This document shows, piece by piece, positions 37,582 through 45,787 of a stretch of 48,931 nt of DNA. The notes under the pieces are model-generated. The model saw only the letters and a list, made by a program, of their open reading frames with translations. It did not search any database and had not been told where the DNA came from. Within the stretch, counting starts at the first letter, position 1. Each line of letters starts with the position of its first letter. The position numbers and the translations under genes were made by a program. Origin of the DNA: a virus; IMG/VR virus record IMGVR_UViG_3300024518_004222, positions 1 through 48,931 of that record; one strand, 5' to 3'.

Positions 37582-37929
37582 CTACATATAGTCTCTTGGT
37601 CCGTATGGCGGGCCGTTAATTCCGGACTCGGCGGTGTCTAGTGGAGGGATATCGTCCAAGTCCAAGTTGACACCTTCCAATTCGTCTAGAAGCTTTCGCA
37701 GAAAATGACTGACCGCTTCGAGGTTTAGCGGTGGTTCATGGTCCGATACGATGAATTCTTTTGCTATGTGAAAGCTTTGCTTCGTCCAGTCGTAGTTTGC
37801 CGCCTGAGTGATATCGGACATGATCTGCAGCATTTCAGATTGCTGTTGGCTGCTTGCATTCATGAACCAAGAGGCAACGTCTTTCGTGGTTATCGCAACA
37901 TCCTTTACGGCGGCAGTGAGAAGTCTCAT
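37582..37929 (-). CDS. Hypothetical helical protein, 115 aa
   Basis: Start taken at ATG 37929 (MRLLTAAVKDVAITTKD) with AAAGGG upstream, which avoids overlapping the zinc-ribbon gene. The first codons lie in a 36-bp sequence identical to part of the gene at 33514-33954. The rest (ASSQQQSEMLQIMSDITQ, VSHFLRKLLDELEG) is helical and acidic. The gene may have acquired its 5' end by duplication. Confidence 0.58.
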   Translation of the reverse strand: MRLLTAAVKDVAITTKDVASWFMNASSQQQSEMLQIMSDITQAANYDWTKQSFHIAKEFIVSDHEPPLNLEAVSHFLRKLLDELEGVNLDLDDIPPLDTAESGINGPPYGPRDYM

Positions 37930-37951
37930 GAGAACTGACCCTTTCTTTTTT

Positions 37952-38134
37952 TTAACACCATTTGTTTTTCCCCTTGCAAGAGCAGAGGATCTTGCAATGA
38001 CCACATCCGCTACAACGACAAGCCGGGCAGATCGTGTACTTCGTCTTCGCGCCGCACTGAGCGCACTTCCCCCTTGCTTGCTTCGCGCTTGCTCGCTTTG
38101 GTTTCGCGTAGTCGGGGTCTTCAGTGTGTGGCAT
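37952..38134 (-). CDS. Small zinc-ribbon protein, 60 aa
   Basis: Basic N terminus, then CAQCGAKTKYTICPACRCSG, followed by CGHCKILCSC: a double CxxC ribbon with extra cysteines. Likely DNA- or protein-binding. AAGGGCTCTT precedes ATG. Confidence 0.68.
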   Translation of the reverse strand: MPHTEDPDYAKPKRASAKQARGKCAQCGAKTKYTICPACRCSGCGHCKILCSCKGKNKWC

Positions 38135-38174
38135 AAGAGCCCTTCGCTCCAGGAACTTTACCAGGCGGGTGACG

Positions 38175-38357
38175 TCAACCCTGGGCTACTTCCTCCAGGA
38201 ACTTTCTGGCACTCAGAAGTACTTCGTGAACAAAGCAGCACTCACACTGATAGCCGATAGAATAGTCGCAGCCGCATGGACCTACCAGCGTTTCAGGGTC
38301 CATGCGGTCTGCCGCTAAGGCTAGGTTTTCGATCAACTCTTCTTTGCAGGTGCTCAT
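38175..38357 (-). CDS. Small cysteine-containing protein, 60 aa
   Basis: Helical STCKEELIENLALAADRM, then CGCDYSIGYQCECCFVH, then a helix EVLLSARKFLEEV. ATGA overlap with the upstream micro-gene; GGAAGAG site. Possibly binds metal. Unknown function. Confidence 0.62.
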   Translation of the reverse strand: MSTCKEELIENLALAADRMDPETLVGPCGCDYSIGYQCECCFVHEVLLSARKFLEEVAQG

Positions 38358-38479
38358 TTTTGTAGCTCTTCCAGCGTTGGTATGTCGTGCCCAAAAATGC
38401 CTTCCAAAGCCTTACGTAGTTTGAATAAGGCGTCAACGGTAGCGTTCTTCGGCCTCCAGATTTCTTCTTTCACGCTCAT
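38354..38479 (-). CDS. Micro-gene, 41 aa (downstream tandem copy)
   Basis: MSVKEEIWRPKNATVDALFK followed by LRKALEGIFGHDIPTLEELQ. A paralogue of the next gene upstream, from which it arose by tandem duplication; ATGA overlaps at both ends. The middle of the protein has diverged (WRPKNA versus LEAMENIHV) and one IPTLEE unit is lost. Confidence 0.65.
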   Translation of the reverse strand: MSVKEEIWRPKNATVDALFKLRKALEGIFGHDIPTLEELQK

Positions 38480-38649
38480 TCCTCGTCCATCCACAGGTAC
38501 TCTTTCTCTTCCAGCGTTGGTATGTTCTCTTCCAGCGTTGGTATGTCGTGCCCAAGAATGCCTTCCAAAGCCTTACGTAGTTTGAATAAGGCGTCAACGG
38601 TGACGTGGATGTTTTCCATTGCTTCCAGGATTTCTTCTTTCACGCTCAT
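38476..38649 (-). CDS. Micro-gene, 57 aa (upstream tandem copy)
   Basis: MSVKEEILEAMENIHVTVDA, LFKLRKALEGILGHDIPTLEE, then a second IPTLEE unit (NIPTLEEKEYLWMDEE). Starts in an ATGA overlap with the methylase remnant and stops in an ATGA overlap with its shorter copy. Function unknown; highly helical. Confidence 0.66.
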   Translation of the reverse strand: MSVKEEILEAMENIHVTVDALFKLRKALEGILGHDIPTLEENIPTLEEKEYLWMDEE

Positions 38650-39513
38650 TCCTCTTTCCTGCTTTCCGGATCAAAGTTCATCCAAAGAAACTCTTTCTTC
38701 CTCTCCTTCGTTTTGCTCGAGGATGCCTTATTGTCGATCTCCTTCCAATCCTCGAACCAACTGTATTTGTCAGAGTACGCTTCGTACAGTTTCGACCAGT
38801 AGCCCGACAAAATGAACTTACCCTTAATGCCGGCGAGAAGCTTGAGAAGCTCTTCGTGGTCGCCCTCGGTCATCTCGTGCTTGTACTTGCCGGCCGACCG
38901 CGTCGATGGCACGTAAGGCGGATCGCAGTAGAAGAACGTGTTCTCGCTATCCTGCTGCTTGATTATCTCCAGAGCGGGGAGATTCTCGATGACGACGCGC
39001 TGAAGCCTCTCATGGAATTCCGGCAGGCTGGCAATTGCGGAGAGCCAAGAAGAAACCTGCTCATTCATTCCGCCTCGCGTGCGATTGCGAGAGATCGTAG
39101 CGAAGTCCGTACCGAGACCCTGACGCGATTGTCTGAACTTCACCAAGAAGTGGAGCGCCTTCCAGACTGGGTCGACGCTACATACTCCACTGAGCGACTT
39201 AAGCCACCCTGCTCTTGAGAAGGGAGTCACGCTGGCGTAGCGAGCCAGGCGGCGAAAGCCTGTATCGTCTTTAAGAACGCTCCAGAAGTTCATGAGGTCG
39301 CCATCGATATCGTTGATGACTTCTGAATGGTCGAAGACGAGTTCGGGCGGCTTCGCGAAGAGGACCGATCCTCCGCCGAAGTATGGCTCGCAATAATGAA
39401 TGTGCGGAGAGAAGTGTTCGATGATCCACGCGGAGAGGTAATGTTTTCCACCATCAGTGCCATTTCAAGGGTTTTGACACCCTTGAAATGGCTTTTTCCC
39501 TTTCATTGAACAT
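38646..39513 (-). pseudogene. D12-class DNA adenine methyltransferase, frameshifted
   Basis: ATG 39513 (AAAAGGAGG site) reads into SRVSKPLKWH and then hits TGA at 39454-39456. In another frame the protein resumes at GGKHYLSAWIIEH, then HYCEPYFGGGSVLFAKP, DHSEVINDIDGDLMNFW, and later FFYCDPPYVPST (the DPPY catalytic motif). Together they make KPLKWH-GGK...EPYFGGG...DPPY, the complete Dam/D12 motif order of about 280 residues. Omitting four bases (CTGA/TGAT) at 39453-39457 would restore the frame. So it is a full-length but broken N6-adenine methylase; sequencing error is possible. The C-terminal part alone starts at ATG 39293. Confidence 0.78.
39459..39497 (+). terminator. Perfect 14-bp inverted repeat followed by T5
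   Basis: GCCATTTCAAGGGT / ACCCTTGAAATGGC, 6-nt loop, then TTTTT on the plus strand. It overlaps the KPLKW codons of the broken methylase, directly beside the frameshift. It could terminate plus-strand transcripts or be a by-product of a quasi-palindrome mutation. Confidence 0.55.
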
Positions 39514-39587
39514 GTTTCCATGTCCTCCTTTTAAGAATAGTGTGGACAAGTTTCGTCGAAGTTGCTTGCCGTATCAGGCCTCCATGG

Positions 39588-41354
39588 TTAAAAGGGAATT
39601 TCGTCATCAAGTACATTAAGGTAATCGTTCACGCTTTCTTCAGGCTCTCGTACGAGACAGCCACGATTTGGGTCGGCGCCCCACTGTTGAACTTCAGGGA
39701 GCGGACCAATCTCGTAATCCTCTATGCGATCCCACTTCGGGTTCTTAGGATCTTTGCCCACACAGATGGCCTTAGTCTTCGCGAGTACTTTCTTACTAAT
39801 GATGAGGTAGAGCGCATCCTGGACGTTAGCTGGGAAAGGCGCGTTCGTCCGCCGTTTCCACCAGGCTTTTGCTTTTTCACGTGCGAAGCCCTCGTGTTCG
39901 AAACAGACCCACTCTCGAACCGGCCAATCGCGGATGCCCTCACTCCAGTGATATTCCACGCGGAGAGTGACCGGGTCGCCTTCTTCCCAATTTTTCTTTT
40001 TGTGTTCACAGTACTCGGTTTCGAATATGTCCTTCCACTCCGCTGGCGGTACCCCGGCGGCGGCGGCCGATTGCAGGATTGGGTTAGCTGCATCCGGGTC
40101 GACTGGCATCATCGACGGGGGAAATTCAAACCCACACGGACACATCTTTGTCTGGATGGCAACCTGCTCACCACACGAGGGACACGTTTTAAGGCGTGCT
40201 TGTCGCTTTTCCTCCTTGGTTTCTGCTGTTGCTTTCCAAGCGGCAATTGCTGCTACACCATAATCTGGAGCATCTATTGCTCCATGTCGCTCAATATTAC
40301 CGCCATAGTCGATAACTGTGCAGAATTCCTTCCCCTCACATAATCTAGTTCCTCTTGCCACTGCCTGATAGAAGAATCCCGGGCTTGTGGTGCTTCGAAG
40401 AACCGCAATTAGGTCAATTCTGGGAATGTCAGTTCCGATCGACAGGACATTTACGTTGACGACACATGGTAATTGTCCTGATCGAAATCTACTGATAATT
40501 GAGTCTCGTTCAAGTGGAATCGTTTCACCACAGATAAACTCGGACTTCAAACCCATGGAGTTCAGCCTCTCACAGATATGCGTTCCATGTCGAACTCCGG
40601 ACGTAAAGACTAGGGTAGCCTTTCTATTCGCTGCTGTTGCAACAATCTGCTTGCAAGCCGGCAAAGATATGTTATCGACGTCAAACAAATCCTCGATCTC
40701 GTTTTGTGCGAAGTCCCCTCGTACAATCTTCACTTCCGACGTATCAACGCTGATAACTCCGCCAGTATTTCTAAGCGGAGTGAGATAGCCTTCTGAAATC
40801 AGATGGGAAATTGGCACGCTATAGGAAATGTAGTTCAGGATATTTTCGGGTTCACAAATCATTCCAGTCGCAGTGCGAAAAGGAGTAGCCGTTGTTCCTA
40901 TGATTCGTAAGTTGGGATTCAGAGTCGACATGTCTGAAATAAATTTGCGATACATCCCCTGATCGCGGTCTGAGATAGTATGTGCTTCATCTACTATTAA
41001 AATATGTCTCCTACCAAATTCGCCGGCGCGCTTGTAGATGGACTGGATTCCGCCAATGATCACGTCATTGTCCGTACATCTAGTATTCATCCCGGCCGAG
41101 TAGACGCCAACGCTGCCATCGCTGTAAATCTTTTCGAGTGCATTTTTCGTTTGCGACAGTAGTTCACGAACGTGAGACACGACAATAACTCGGCCTTGCC
41201 AGTTCTCGACAGCTTCCCTGCATAGCGTCGCGATAACGAAAGTCTTACCGCCCCCGCCAGGGATGACGATACACGGATTTTCGCCGGGCCTATCTCGCAT
41301 GCATTGCCAAGTTGCGTCGATTGCAGCACGCTGGTAATCGCGCAGGTTGATCAT
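39588..41354 (-). CDS. SF2 DEAD/DEAH-box helicase with zinc ribbon
   Basis: 588 aa. Motif I PGGGGKT (32-38), motif II VDEAH (121-125), motif III TTATP (154-158), motif V/VI region SIGTDIP (305-311) and QAVARGTR (330-337). After the RecA domains comes a zinc ribbon CPSC...CPCG (391-408), then a C-terminal region with EYCEHKKKNWEEGDPVTLRV and KAWWKRRTNAPFP, typical of phage DEAD helicases of the replication module. It would unwind or translocate on DNA in replication or recombination. It follows the SSB-like/annealing pair by a terminator. Confidence 0.93.
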   Translation of the reverse strand: MINLRDYQRAAIDATWQCMRDRPGENPCIVIPGGGGKTFVIATLCREAVENWQGRVIVVSHVRELLSQTKNALEKIYSDGSVGVYSAGMNTRCTDNDVIIGGIQSIYKRAGEFGRRHILIVDEAHTISDRDQGMYRKFISDMSTLNPNLRIIGTTATPFRTATGMICEPENILNYISYSVPISHLISEGYLTPLRNTGGVISVDTSEVKIVRGDFAQNEIEDLFDVDNISLPACKQIVATAANRKATLVFTSGVRHGTHICERLNSMGLKSEFICGETIPLERDSIISRFRSGQLPCVVNVNVLSIGTDIPRIDLIAVLRSTTSPGFFYQAVARGTRLCEGKEFCTVIDYGGNIERHGAIDAPDYGVAAIAAWKATAETKEEKRQARLKTCPSCGEQVAIQTKMCPCGFEFPPSMMPVDPDAANPILQSAAAAGVPPAEWKDIFETEYCEHKKKNWEEGDPVTLRVEYHWSEGIRDWPVREWVCFEHEGFAREKAKAWWKRRTNAPFPANVQDALYLIISKKVLAKTKAICVGKDPKNPKWDRIEDYEIGPLPEVQQWGADPNRGCLVREPEESVNDYLNVLDDEIPF

Positions 41355-41422
41355 TTTACCTCTCGATACATTAAATGTCGCTCAATTTTACTGAAGAGTT
41401 CCATGAAGAATCCTCAAGAGAA

Positions 41423-41458
41423 GAAAAAAAAACAGGGAGACTCTTTCGAGCCTCCCTG
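41423..41458 (-). terminator. Intrinsic terminator after DUF669 gene
   Basis: CAGGGAG...CTCCCTG stem with inner CTC-GAAA-GAG, followed by nine T residues on the minus strand, 20 bp after the stop codon. It separates the recombination pair from the helicase gene. Confidence 0.9.
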
Positions 41459-41478
41459 CCCCCCCATCATCTCTTGCA

Positions 41479-42126
41479 CTAGAACGGAGACGTACTGTTT
41501 TTCGGCGGCGCCTGAGTGTACTGCTGTGGTTGCGGCACTTGTTGAGGTTGCGGCTGTGACGGCGGCGCCTGAGTGTACTGCTGTGGTTGCGACATCAGCG
41601 GCGGCCGCGGCTGGATGTACTGCTGTGGTTGCGTCGTCGTCTCCTGGGGGTACTGAGGCTGCTGCGCCTGATCTCTACCCTCCTGGACAGTCTGCGGCTG
41701 CTGATACCCTCCAACTCCGGCGGATGAAGCCTTGTAGTCCTTGCATTCGTTGGTTGGCTCGCCAGTGTCCGATCGGTTTTTCACGGAAACACGTACTAAA
41801 AGCGGCTTGTTGTGTAACTCTTCCGACATCTTCGGCGACGGAACACCTACCGCTCGGCAAATCGAGGACAGAGTTCCTCGTGCGATTTTCACCGCATCGG
41901 CGCTTGGGTTATGTAAGTTGAGCCGATCGAAGATCTTGCGGTTCATGAATTCACCGTTGACGACCGTGAATTCCAGCGAGAGCATCGTGCCCGTACCGGC
42001 TTTCGTTTTCCTGTTCTCGCTCGCCGAAATGATACAAGGATACCATCCTGCCGGGAGCGGGACTCGAGATTCATTGGGCTCGACCGTTCGTGAGTCGAAT
42101 GGCCCATAAATTGACATGTCTGGCAT
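41479..42126 (-). CDS. DUF669-type ssDNA-binding/recombination accessory protein
   Basis: 215 aa from ATG 42126 (MPDMSIYGPFDSRTVE) behind AAAGGGATC. N-terminal 120 residues match the DUF669 style: PAGWYPCIISASENRKTKAG, MLSLEFTVVNGEFMNRKIFD, LNLHNPSADAVKIARGTLSS. The last 90 residues are a Q/P-rich low-complexity tail built of PQQYTQAPP repeats and ending STSPF, similar in character to SSB tails. It lies 52 bp after the Sak4-like ATPase gene, the usual pairing of annealase ATPase with an SSB-like partner. Confidence 0.85.
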   Translation of the reverse strand: MPDMSIYGPFDSRTVEPNESRVPLPAGWYPCIISASENRKTKAGTGTMLSLEFTVVNGEFMNRKIFDRLNLHNPSADAVKIARGTLSSICRAVGVPSPKMSEELHNKPLLVRVSVKNRSDTGEPTNECKDYKASSAGVGGYQQPQTVQEGRDQAQQPQYPQETTTQPQQYIQPRPPLMSQPQQYTQAPPSQPQPQQVPQPQQYTQAPPKNSTSPF

Positions 42127-42178
42127 AAGATCCCTTTCTGACTGTGTAGAAAAACTGTAGGTGAAGTAGCCGCCAAGA

Positions 42179-42964
42179 CTACCCCTGTTTGGATGAGCCA
42201 TCCTTGACAATGCCGGCGATGTTTCCAACAGTCCCGTAGGCAGCGTCGATATGCTGCTGGTACTCCGCCCAGGACATTCCGATCTGATCTGGCATTGGAA
42301 TTCGTCGTTTGCCGAGATGTGTCGGCATTTCACAAGTGTACACGATGCGAGTGTTGGTGTCTATAGCGCGAGAACGCTCTTGGTTAAAGCCCTCCTTCTT
42401 TGTTATTACGGCGACATCGGTCGTACCGAATAGAACTTCGTCGCACCACTCTTGAACCACTGGGCAAATCGTCTTATGGAGCGCCGGCTCGTACCGGTCA
42501 TATCCATCGGTCTTTGGGTCCTGAAATCGAACGATTCTTGAGTGCGACAGAAGGATGATGTTCATCCCTCGTTTCTCTTTCAGCGCGTCAAGCCAGGTGA
42601 AGAAATTTCGCCAAATAGGGATGCAGAATCCGAAGCCCTTGTTGTAGCCGATCTTCTCAATCGCGGGAACACTTTCCATGTCACAGATCGTCGCTTGCAC
42701 CAATTTCTCGTACCAGTCTATGGTGTCGACGACGACAGTTTTGAAATCGTGAGGCTCATTGTACAGCCATCCTAGCGAGTCACTGACAGCTTGCGAGCTT
42801 GTCAGTAGCTCGGTCCTATCGGCGCCCACGTCGTCCAAACCCTCTTCGCATTGTAAGAAAATTGGCGCGGGCGCGCCGGCAGCCCAGGTAGTCTTTCCAA
42901 TTCCGTGTTTGCCGTAGAAAAGTGTCCGCCTTGGTCGCGCACGTTTCCCGGAAATGATCTTCAA
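42179..42964 (-). CDS. Sak4-like RecA-fold ATPase (AAA_24 family)
   Basis: 261 aa. Walker A GKHGIGKTT (18-26), FLQCEEGLDD after strand 2, Walker B FKTVVVDTID (74-83), and a third acidic/His region IILLSHSRIVRF. This compact RecA-like core without a RecA N- or C-domain is the phage Sak4/AAA_24 recombinase group, which promotes single-strand annealing with help from an SSB. The neighbouring DUF669 gene is a fitting partner. Confidence 0.88.
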   Translation of the reverse strand: MKIISGKRARPRRTLFYGKHGIGKTTWAAGAPAPIFLQCEEGLDDVGADRTELLTSSQAVSDSLGWLYNEPHDFKTVVVDTIDWYEKLVQATICDMESVPAIEKIGYNKGFGFCIPIWRNFFTWLDALKEKRGMNIILLSHSRIVRFQDPKTDGYDRYEPALHKTICPVVQEWCDEVLFGTTDVAVITKKEGFNQERSRAIDTNTRIVYTCEMPTHLGKRRIPMPDQIGMSWAEYQQHIDAAYGTVGNIAGIVKDGSSKQG

Positions 42965-43124
42965 GTTTTTCTCCTTCGCTTTGTAGCCCTCGACATCCGA
43001 AGGATATCAGGGTCAGGAACGTTGCAAGTTCTGGGTTACGTCGCATTGAAAATTCCAGTATAAGAAACATCCACGGTAAATGCAAGAGGCTTGAATGAAA
43101 AAAACTGCAGCGTTCAGCGTGTGG

Positions 43125-43153
43125 TTGACTTTAAGAAGTACGCGCTGTACAGT
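43125..43153 (+). promoter_or_regulatory. Candidate sigma70 promoter of the integrase gene
   Basis: -35 TTGACT (43125-43130), 17-nt spacer, -10 TACAGT (43148-43153). Transcription would start near 43160, giving a leader of roughly 37 nt to the integrase ATG. Confidence 0.6.
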
Positions 43154-43196
43154 AAGGGTTGTTAAACCACGCGGACTTGCAGAATGGGGAATCAAA

Positions 43197-44240
43197 ATGG
43201 CAAAAGTCACCGTTCGTACGAGGAAGGGACGTGGCCTCGAAATGGTGTGGAAGGACCCTGGGTCCAATAAGACGCGCACCCGGAAGTGTAAAACCAACGT
43301 AACCAGGGAAGCGGAACGTGAAGCCGCAATACTTGAGACGAAGATTAACGAAGGCAAGGAAGGATATCCGATTTCCTGGTCCGCTTTTGTCAATCGCGCA
43401 CGGAAAGAGATGTATCCACTCAAGTCTGAGTTCTACACGTGTACGCTCGACCGGGCTATCACTAAGTGGAATTGTTACGCTGAGAATCCCGGAAGGAATG
43501 TCAACGAGATCCACGACTACGACATTTCCAGGTTTCGCCAATACTTGACGAGTCAAGTGAGCCAAGAAAGCGTCAAAATGTACCTCAGACACCTGAAAGC
43601 GCTCTTCGGCTGGGGTCTGAAATCCGGAACCATACATCACGCACCGAATATCAAGATCGGCGAGTCGAAGAGGTCCGACGCGGTCCGAAAGTATACTGTC
43701 CACGAGAGCGCTTTCGTCGAAATCACGCACGCGTGCCGTAAGTGTCGGCCAAACGACTTCGAGACATGGTTCCGCTTTATAGAAGGGATATGGCTTTGCG
43801 GCCTGCGTATCGGTGAGGCTCTGACCCTGTCGTGGGATGAAGGACCGCTCCAAATCGACCTCACTTCTCTTGAGTATCCCGTCTTTCGTATTCTCAGTGA
43901 GGGCCAGAAGTCTCGCCGAGACGAATTTGTCCCTATGACCCCAGACTTCCACCGGTGGGTGATTGATTGTTGTGGCCAAGACGGTCAAACCGGGATTGTC
44001 CTTGGTGTTGATGTCTGTAGGAATCGCGCTTCCAATATCGTTTCCGAGATCCTCACGGCCGCAACGGGGAGGCGGTGTACTGCTCATGACCTGAGGCGAT
44101 CGTTCGGGTCTCGATGGGCAATGAAAGTCAAGCCACCAATCCTGATGAAAATGATGCGGCATAGCAACATTCAAACCACACTAAACTACTACGTAATTCT
44201 CGAGGCTGTTGATATCGCGAAAGCTATCTGGGATTCATAA
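43197..44240 (+). CDS. int: Tyrosine-family integrase
   Basis: 347 aa; ATG 43197 (MAKVTVRTRKGRG) after GGGGA; upstream in-frame ATGs lie before the promoter. N-terminal arm-binding part rich in K/R, core-binding SAM-like domain (about 60-155), catalytic domain about 165-347 with Arg204 (CGLRIGEALT), Lys238 (EGQKSRRDEF), His297/Arg300 (TAHDLRRSF), His322 (RHSNIQTT) and Tyr331 or 332. All catalytic residues are present. It integrates and excises the phage genome at att sites; no attP core is recognisable beside it. It is the only plus-strand gene in this part. Confidence 0.94.
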   Translation: MAKVTVRTRKGRGLEMVWKDPGSNKTRTRKCKTNVTREAEREAAILETKINEGKEGYPISWSAFVNRARKEMYPLKSEFYTCTLDRAITKWNCYAENPGRNVNEIHDYDISRFRQYLTSQVSQESVKMYLRHLKALFGWGLKSGTIHHAPNIKIGESKRSDAVRKYTVHESAFVEITHACRKCRPNDFETWFRFIEGIWLCGLRIGEALTLSWDEGPLQIDLTSLEYPVFRILSEGQKSRRDEFVPMTPDFHRWVIDCCGQDGQTGIVLGVDVCRNRASNIVSEILTAATGRRCTAHDLRRSFGSRWAMKVKPPILMKMMRHSNIQTTLNYYVILEAVDIAKAIWDS

Positions 44241-44474
44241 AGAGTCAAGGCGACCCTCGATCCTGATGAGGGTCGCCTTGATCTCGTTCAAGATGTCCTT
44301 CAGGTCCCCCTGGTCGGCAGTGTACTCGGCTCTCTCAATCGCCCCGGCATGTGGTTGAGATGCGTGCATCGCATACCCTGCGCCGGCAATGGAACAGATG
44401 AGCGCGGTAAGGATGCCCAGTATCCCAATAAAGGACGACCAAGAGACCGGTACTTGCTGGAAGGGGGAGGGCAT
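44235..44474 (-). CDS. Small membrane protein, holin-like topology
   Basis: 79 aa; AAGAAGGATAAG before ATG. One membrane helix at about 13-36 (SFIGILGILTALICSIAGAGY), then a helical charged tail (LKDILNEIKATLIRIEGRL). Overlaps the integrase 3' end by 6 bp on the opposite strand and follows the 104-aa gene by 1 bp. A holin or spanin-like role is possible but unproved. Confidence 0.7.
   Translation of the reverse strand: MPSPFQQVPVSWSSFIGILGILTALICSIAGAGYAMHASQPHAGAIERAEYTADQGDLKDILNEIKATLIRIEGRLDSL
44246..44282. terminator. Hairpin at convergent ends of integrase and membrane gene
   Basis: 14-bp perfect stem TCAAGGCGACCCTC / GAGGGTCGCCTTGA with a 9-nt loop, 5 bp after the integrase stop and inside the 3' coding end of the opposing gene. 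No long T-tract; probably a bidirectional RNA 3'-end structure. Confidence 0.6.
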
Positions 44475-44475
44475 C

Positions 44476-44790
44476 TTATCCTTCTTCCTCAGGTTCTTCG
44501 GTTGCGCCGAACAGGGCCAACATCTGCATAATGAACGCGATTAACTCCATGAGTTGGGGCATGAAATCCTTGAACCATTCTAGGAAATCACGGGTGTCGC
44601 CCTTGACGCTGTCGTCAGCCAATGGGCTCTTACCGTAGTTGTACTCAGCCTCGGCGGCCAACGACACATACTCGAGCAGGTCGCCGTCTTCCAAGGCCTG
44701 AACAATCAGGTCGGCACGTTCCAAATCCCTGCTGCGTCGAGCCTTACGTAGTTCGCGCTTTAGGGCCATCTTGATAAGCAGTCTTTTCAT
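44476..44790 (-). CDS. Hypothetical protein, 104 aa
   Basis: Basic N terminus (MKRLLIKMALKRELRKARRS), acidic middle, and a hydrophobic C-terminal stretch LMELIAFIMQMLALFG before an acidic end. It may be membrane-associated. AAAGGAAACTGCA upstream. Unknown function; operon partner of the 79-aa membrane protein. Confidence 0.68.
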   Translation of the reverse strand: MKRLLIKMALKRELRKARRSRDLERADLIVQALEDGDLLEYVSLAAEAEYNYGKSPLADDSVKGDTRDFLEWFKDFMPQLMELIAFIMQMLALFGATEEPEEEG

Positions 44791-44827
44791 TGCAGTTTCC
44801 TTTCAAAGTGAAGTGAAGTAAAGTGAT

Positions 44828-45787
44828 TCAAAGCCAATACGACGGACTGTATTCCAGGCCGCCAATACCCACGAGTGCGTGGCTATCGTTCTGGTCGAGT
44901 GTCTTCTGTAGATCGTACGCATTGATCCAAACCGAACCGGCTGGCTGATCTTCTAGAACTTGGTCAGCCCAGTTACCCCAGGAATTTTGGTAGAGAAAGG
45001 TCGGCTCGCCACTTATCCATCGTAGGCCCCAAAGCAAAACGTTATGTCCACCGTCCCTCCGAACGCGAGACACGCCGTTTTTGTCGATCTTCCCCGAAGG
45101 AATCAGATTGGAAGCGATCGAGATCGGGGCTCCGCCCGTCACTGCCGTGATCGCCTCCTCGACGGTGGTAATTCGAGGTGTTTGAAGAATCGGCCGCTGT
45201 TCAGCCATCTCTTCAAAGCTCGCCGGGACTCCGTCCCTACTGCCCGCCCACCTTACCGCCAGTCGCTCATCCTCGAGCCTAGCGTTGTCGTCCATGCCGA
45301 GTTCCAGAAGCGTAGTGACTCCCCACTTCGTTACAAATTCAGCAGCCCAGTATCCGTTCGAGCCGTCCCAGAATCCGGGAAGGCCGGCGACCTCAACTCG
45401 CGAACCCGCATAGATAGTTGCTACGGAAGCTCGCCCGGGGAACTCCGTGCCGAACAGAAGGTACGACAGGGACATGACTGTGTCGCAGCCAAGCTTCCAA
45501 GTCTGACCTATACAGGTCCCACGTGACTGATTCTGAGGCACCCAGGTCTTCGGCCTGGTCGGGCCCTCGTTTTCTTTCATCGCCGTCCAGAGGAGTCGCC
45601 AGAGGAACGTGTCAACTTGCCTACCTCTCTTCCGGCGGTAAGACTGCGACAGCGTTGGCTTACTAGCGATCTGTTTACGCGAGGGCGGAACCCACCCTGT
45701 GCGTTGGTGGTACCAGCGGGACATCTCATGCCCCTCGCCGACCGTGCGCCGCTTTCGATCTCGTAACCTAGTTCTCCATCGCGCCAT
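44828..45787 (-). CDS. Papain-like cysteine peptidase (C1 family)
   Basis: 319 aa, GGAGGAGACC upstream. Catalytic pattern: oxyanion Gln and Cys in VPQNQSRGTCIGQTW (Cys92), His248 in RRDGGHNVLLWG, Asn268 in LYQNSWGNW. An Arg-rich N-terminal segment of about 80 residues has no signal peptide, so it may be cytoplasmic, virion-borne or an activation pro-region. C1 peptidases are rare in phages; possible roles are prohead maturation or attack on a host protein. Confidence 0.87.
   Translation of the reverse strand: MARWRTRLRDRKRRTVGEGHEMSRWYHQRTGWVPPSRKQIASKPTLSQSYRRKRGRQVDTFLWRLLWTAMKENEGPTRPKTWVPQNQSRGTCIGQTWKLGCDTVMSLSYLLFGTEFPGRASVATIYAGSRVEVAGLPGFWDGSNGYWAAEFVTKWGVTTLLELGMDDNARLEDERLAVRWAGSRDGVPASFEEMAEQRPILQTPRITTVEEAITAVTGGAPISIASNLIPSGKIDKNGVSRVRRDGGHNVLLWGLRWISGEPTFLYQNSWGNWADQVLEDQPAGSVWINAYDLQKTLDQNDSHALVGIGGLEYSPSYWL

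Noticed and set aside
43131-44174. 347-codon open frame antisense to the integrase
   Set aside because: The plus strand has the complete integrase with all catalytic residues and a promoter; the antisense frame shows no family pattern or ribosome site.
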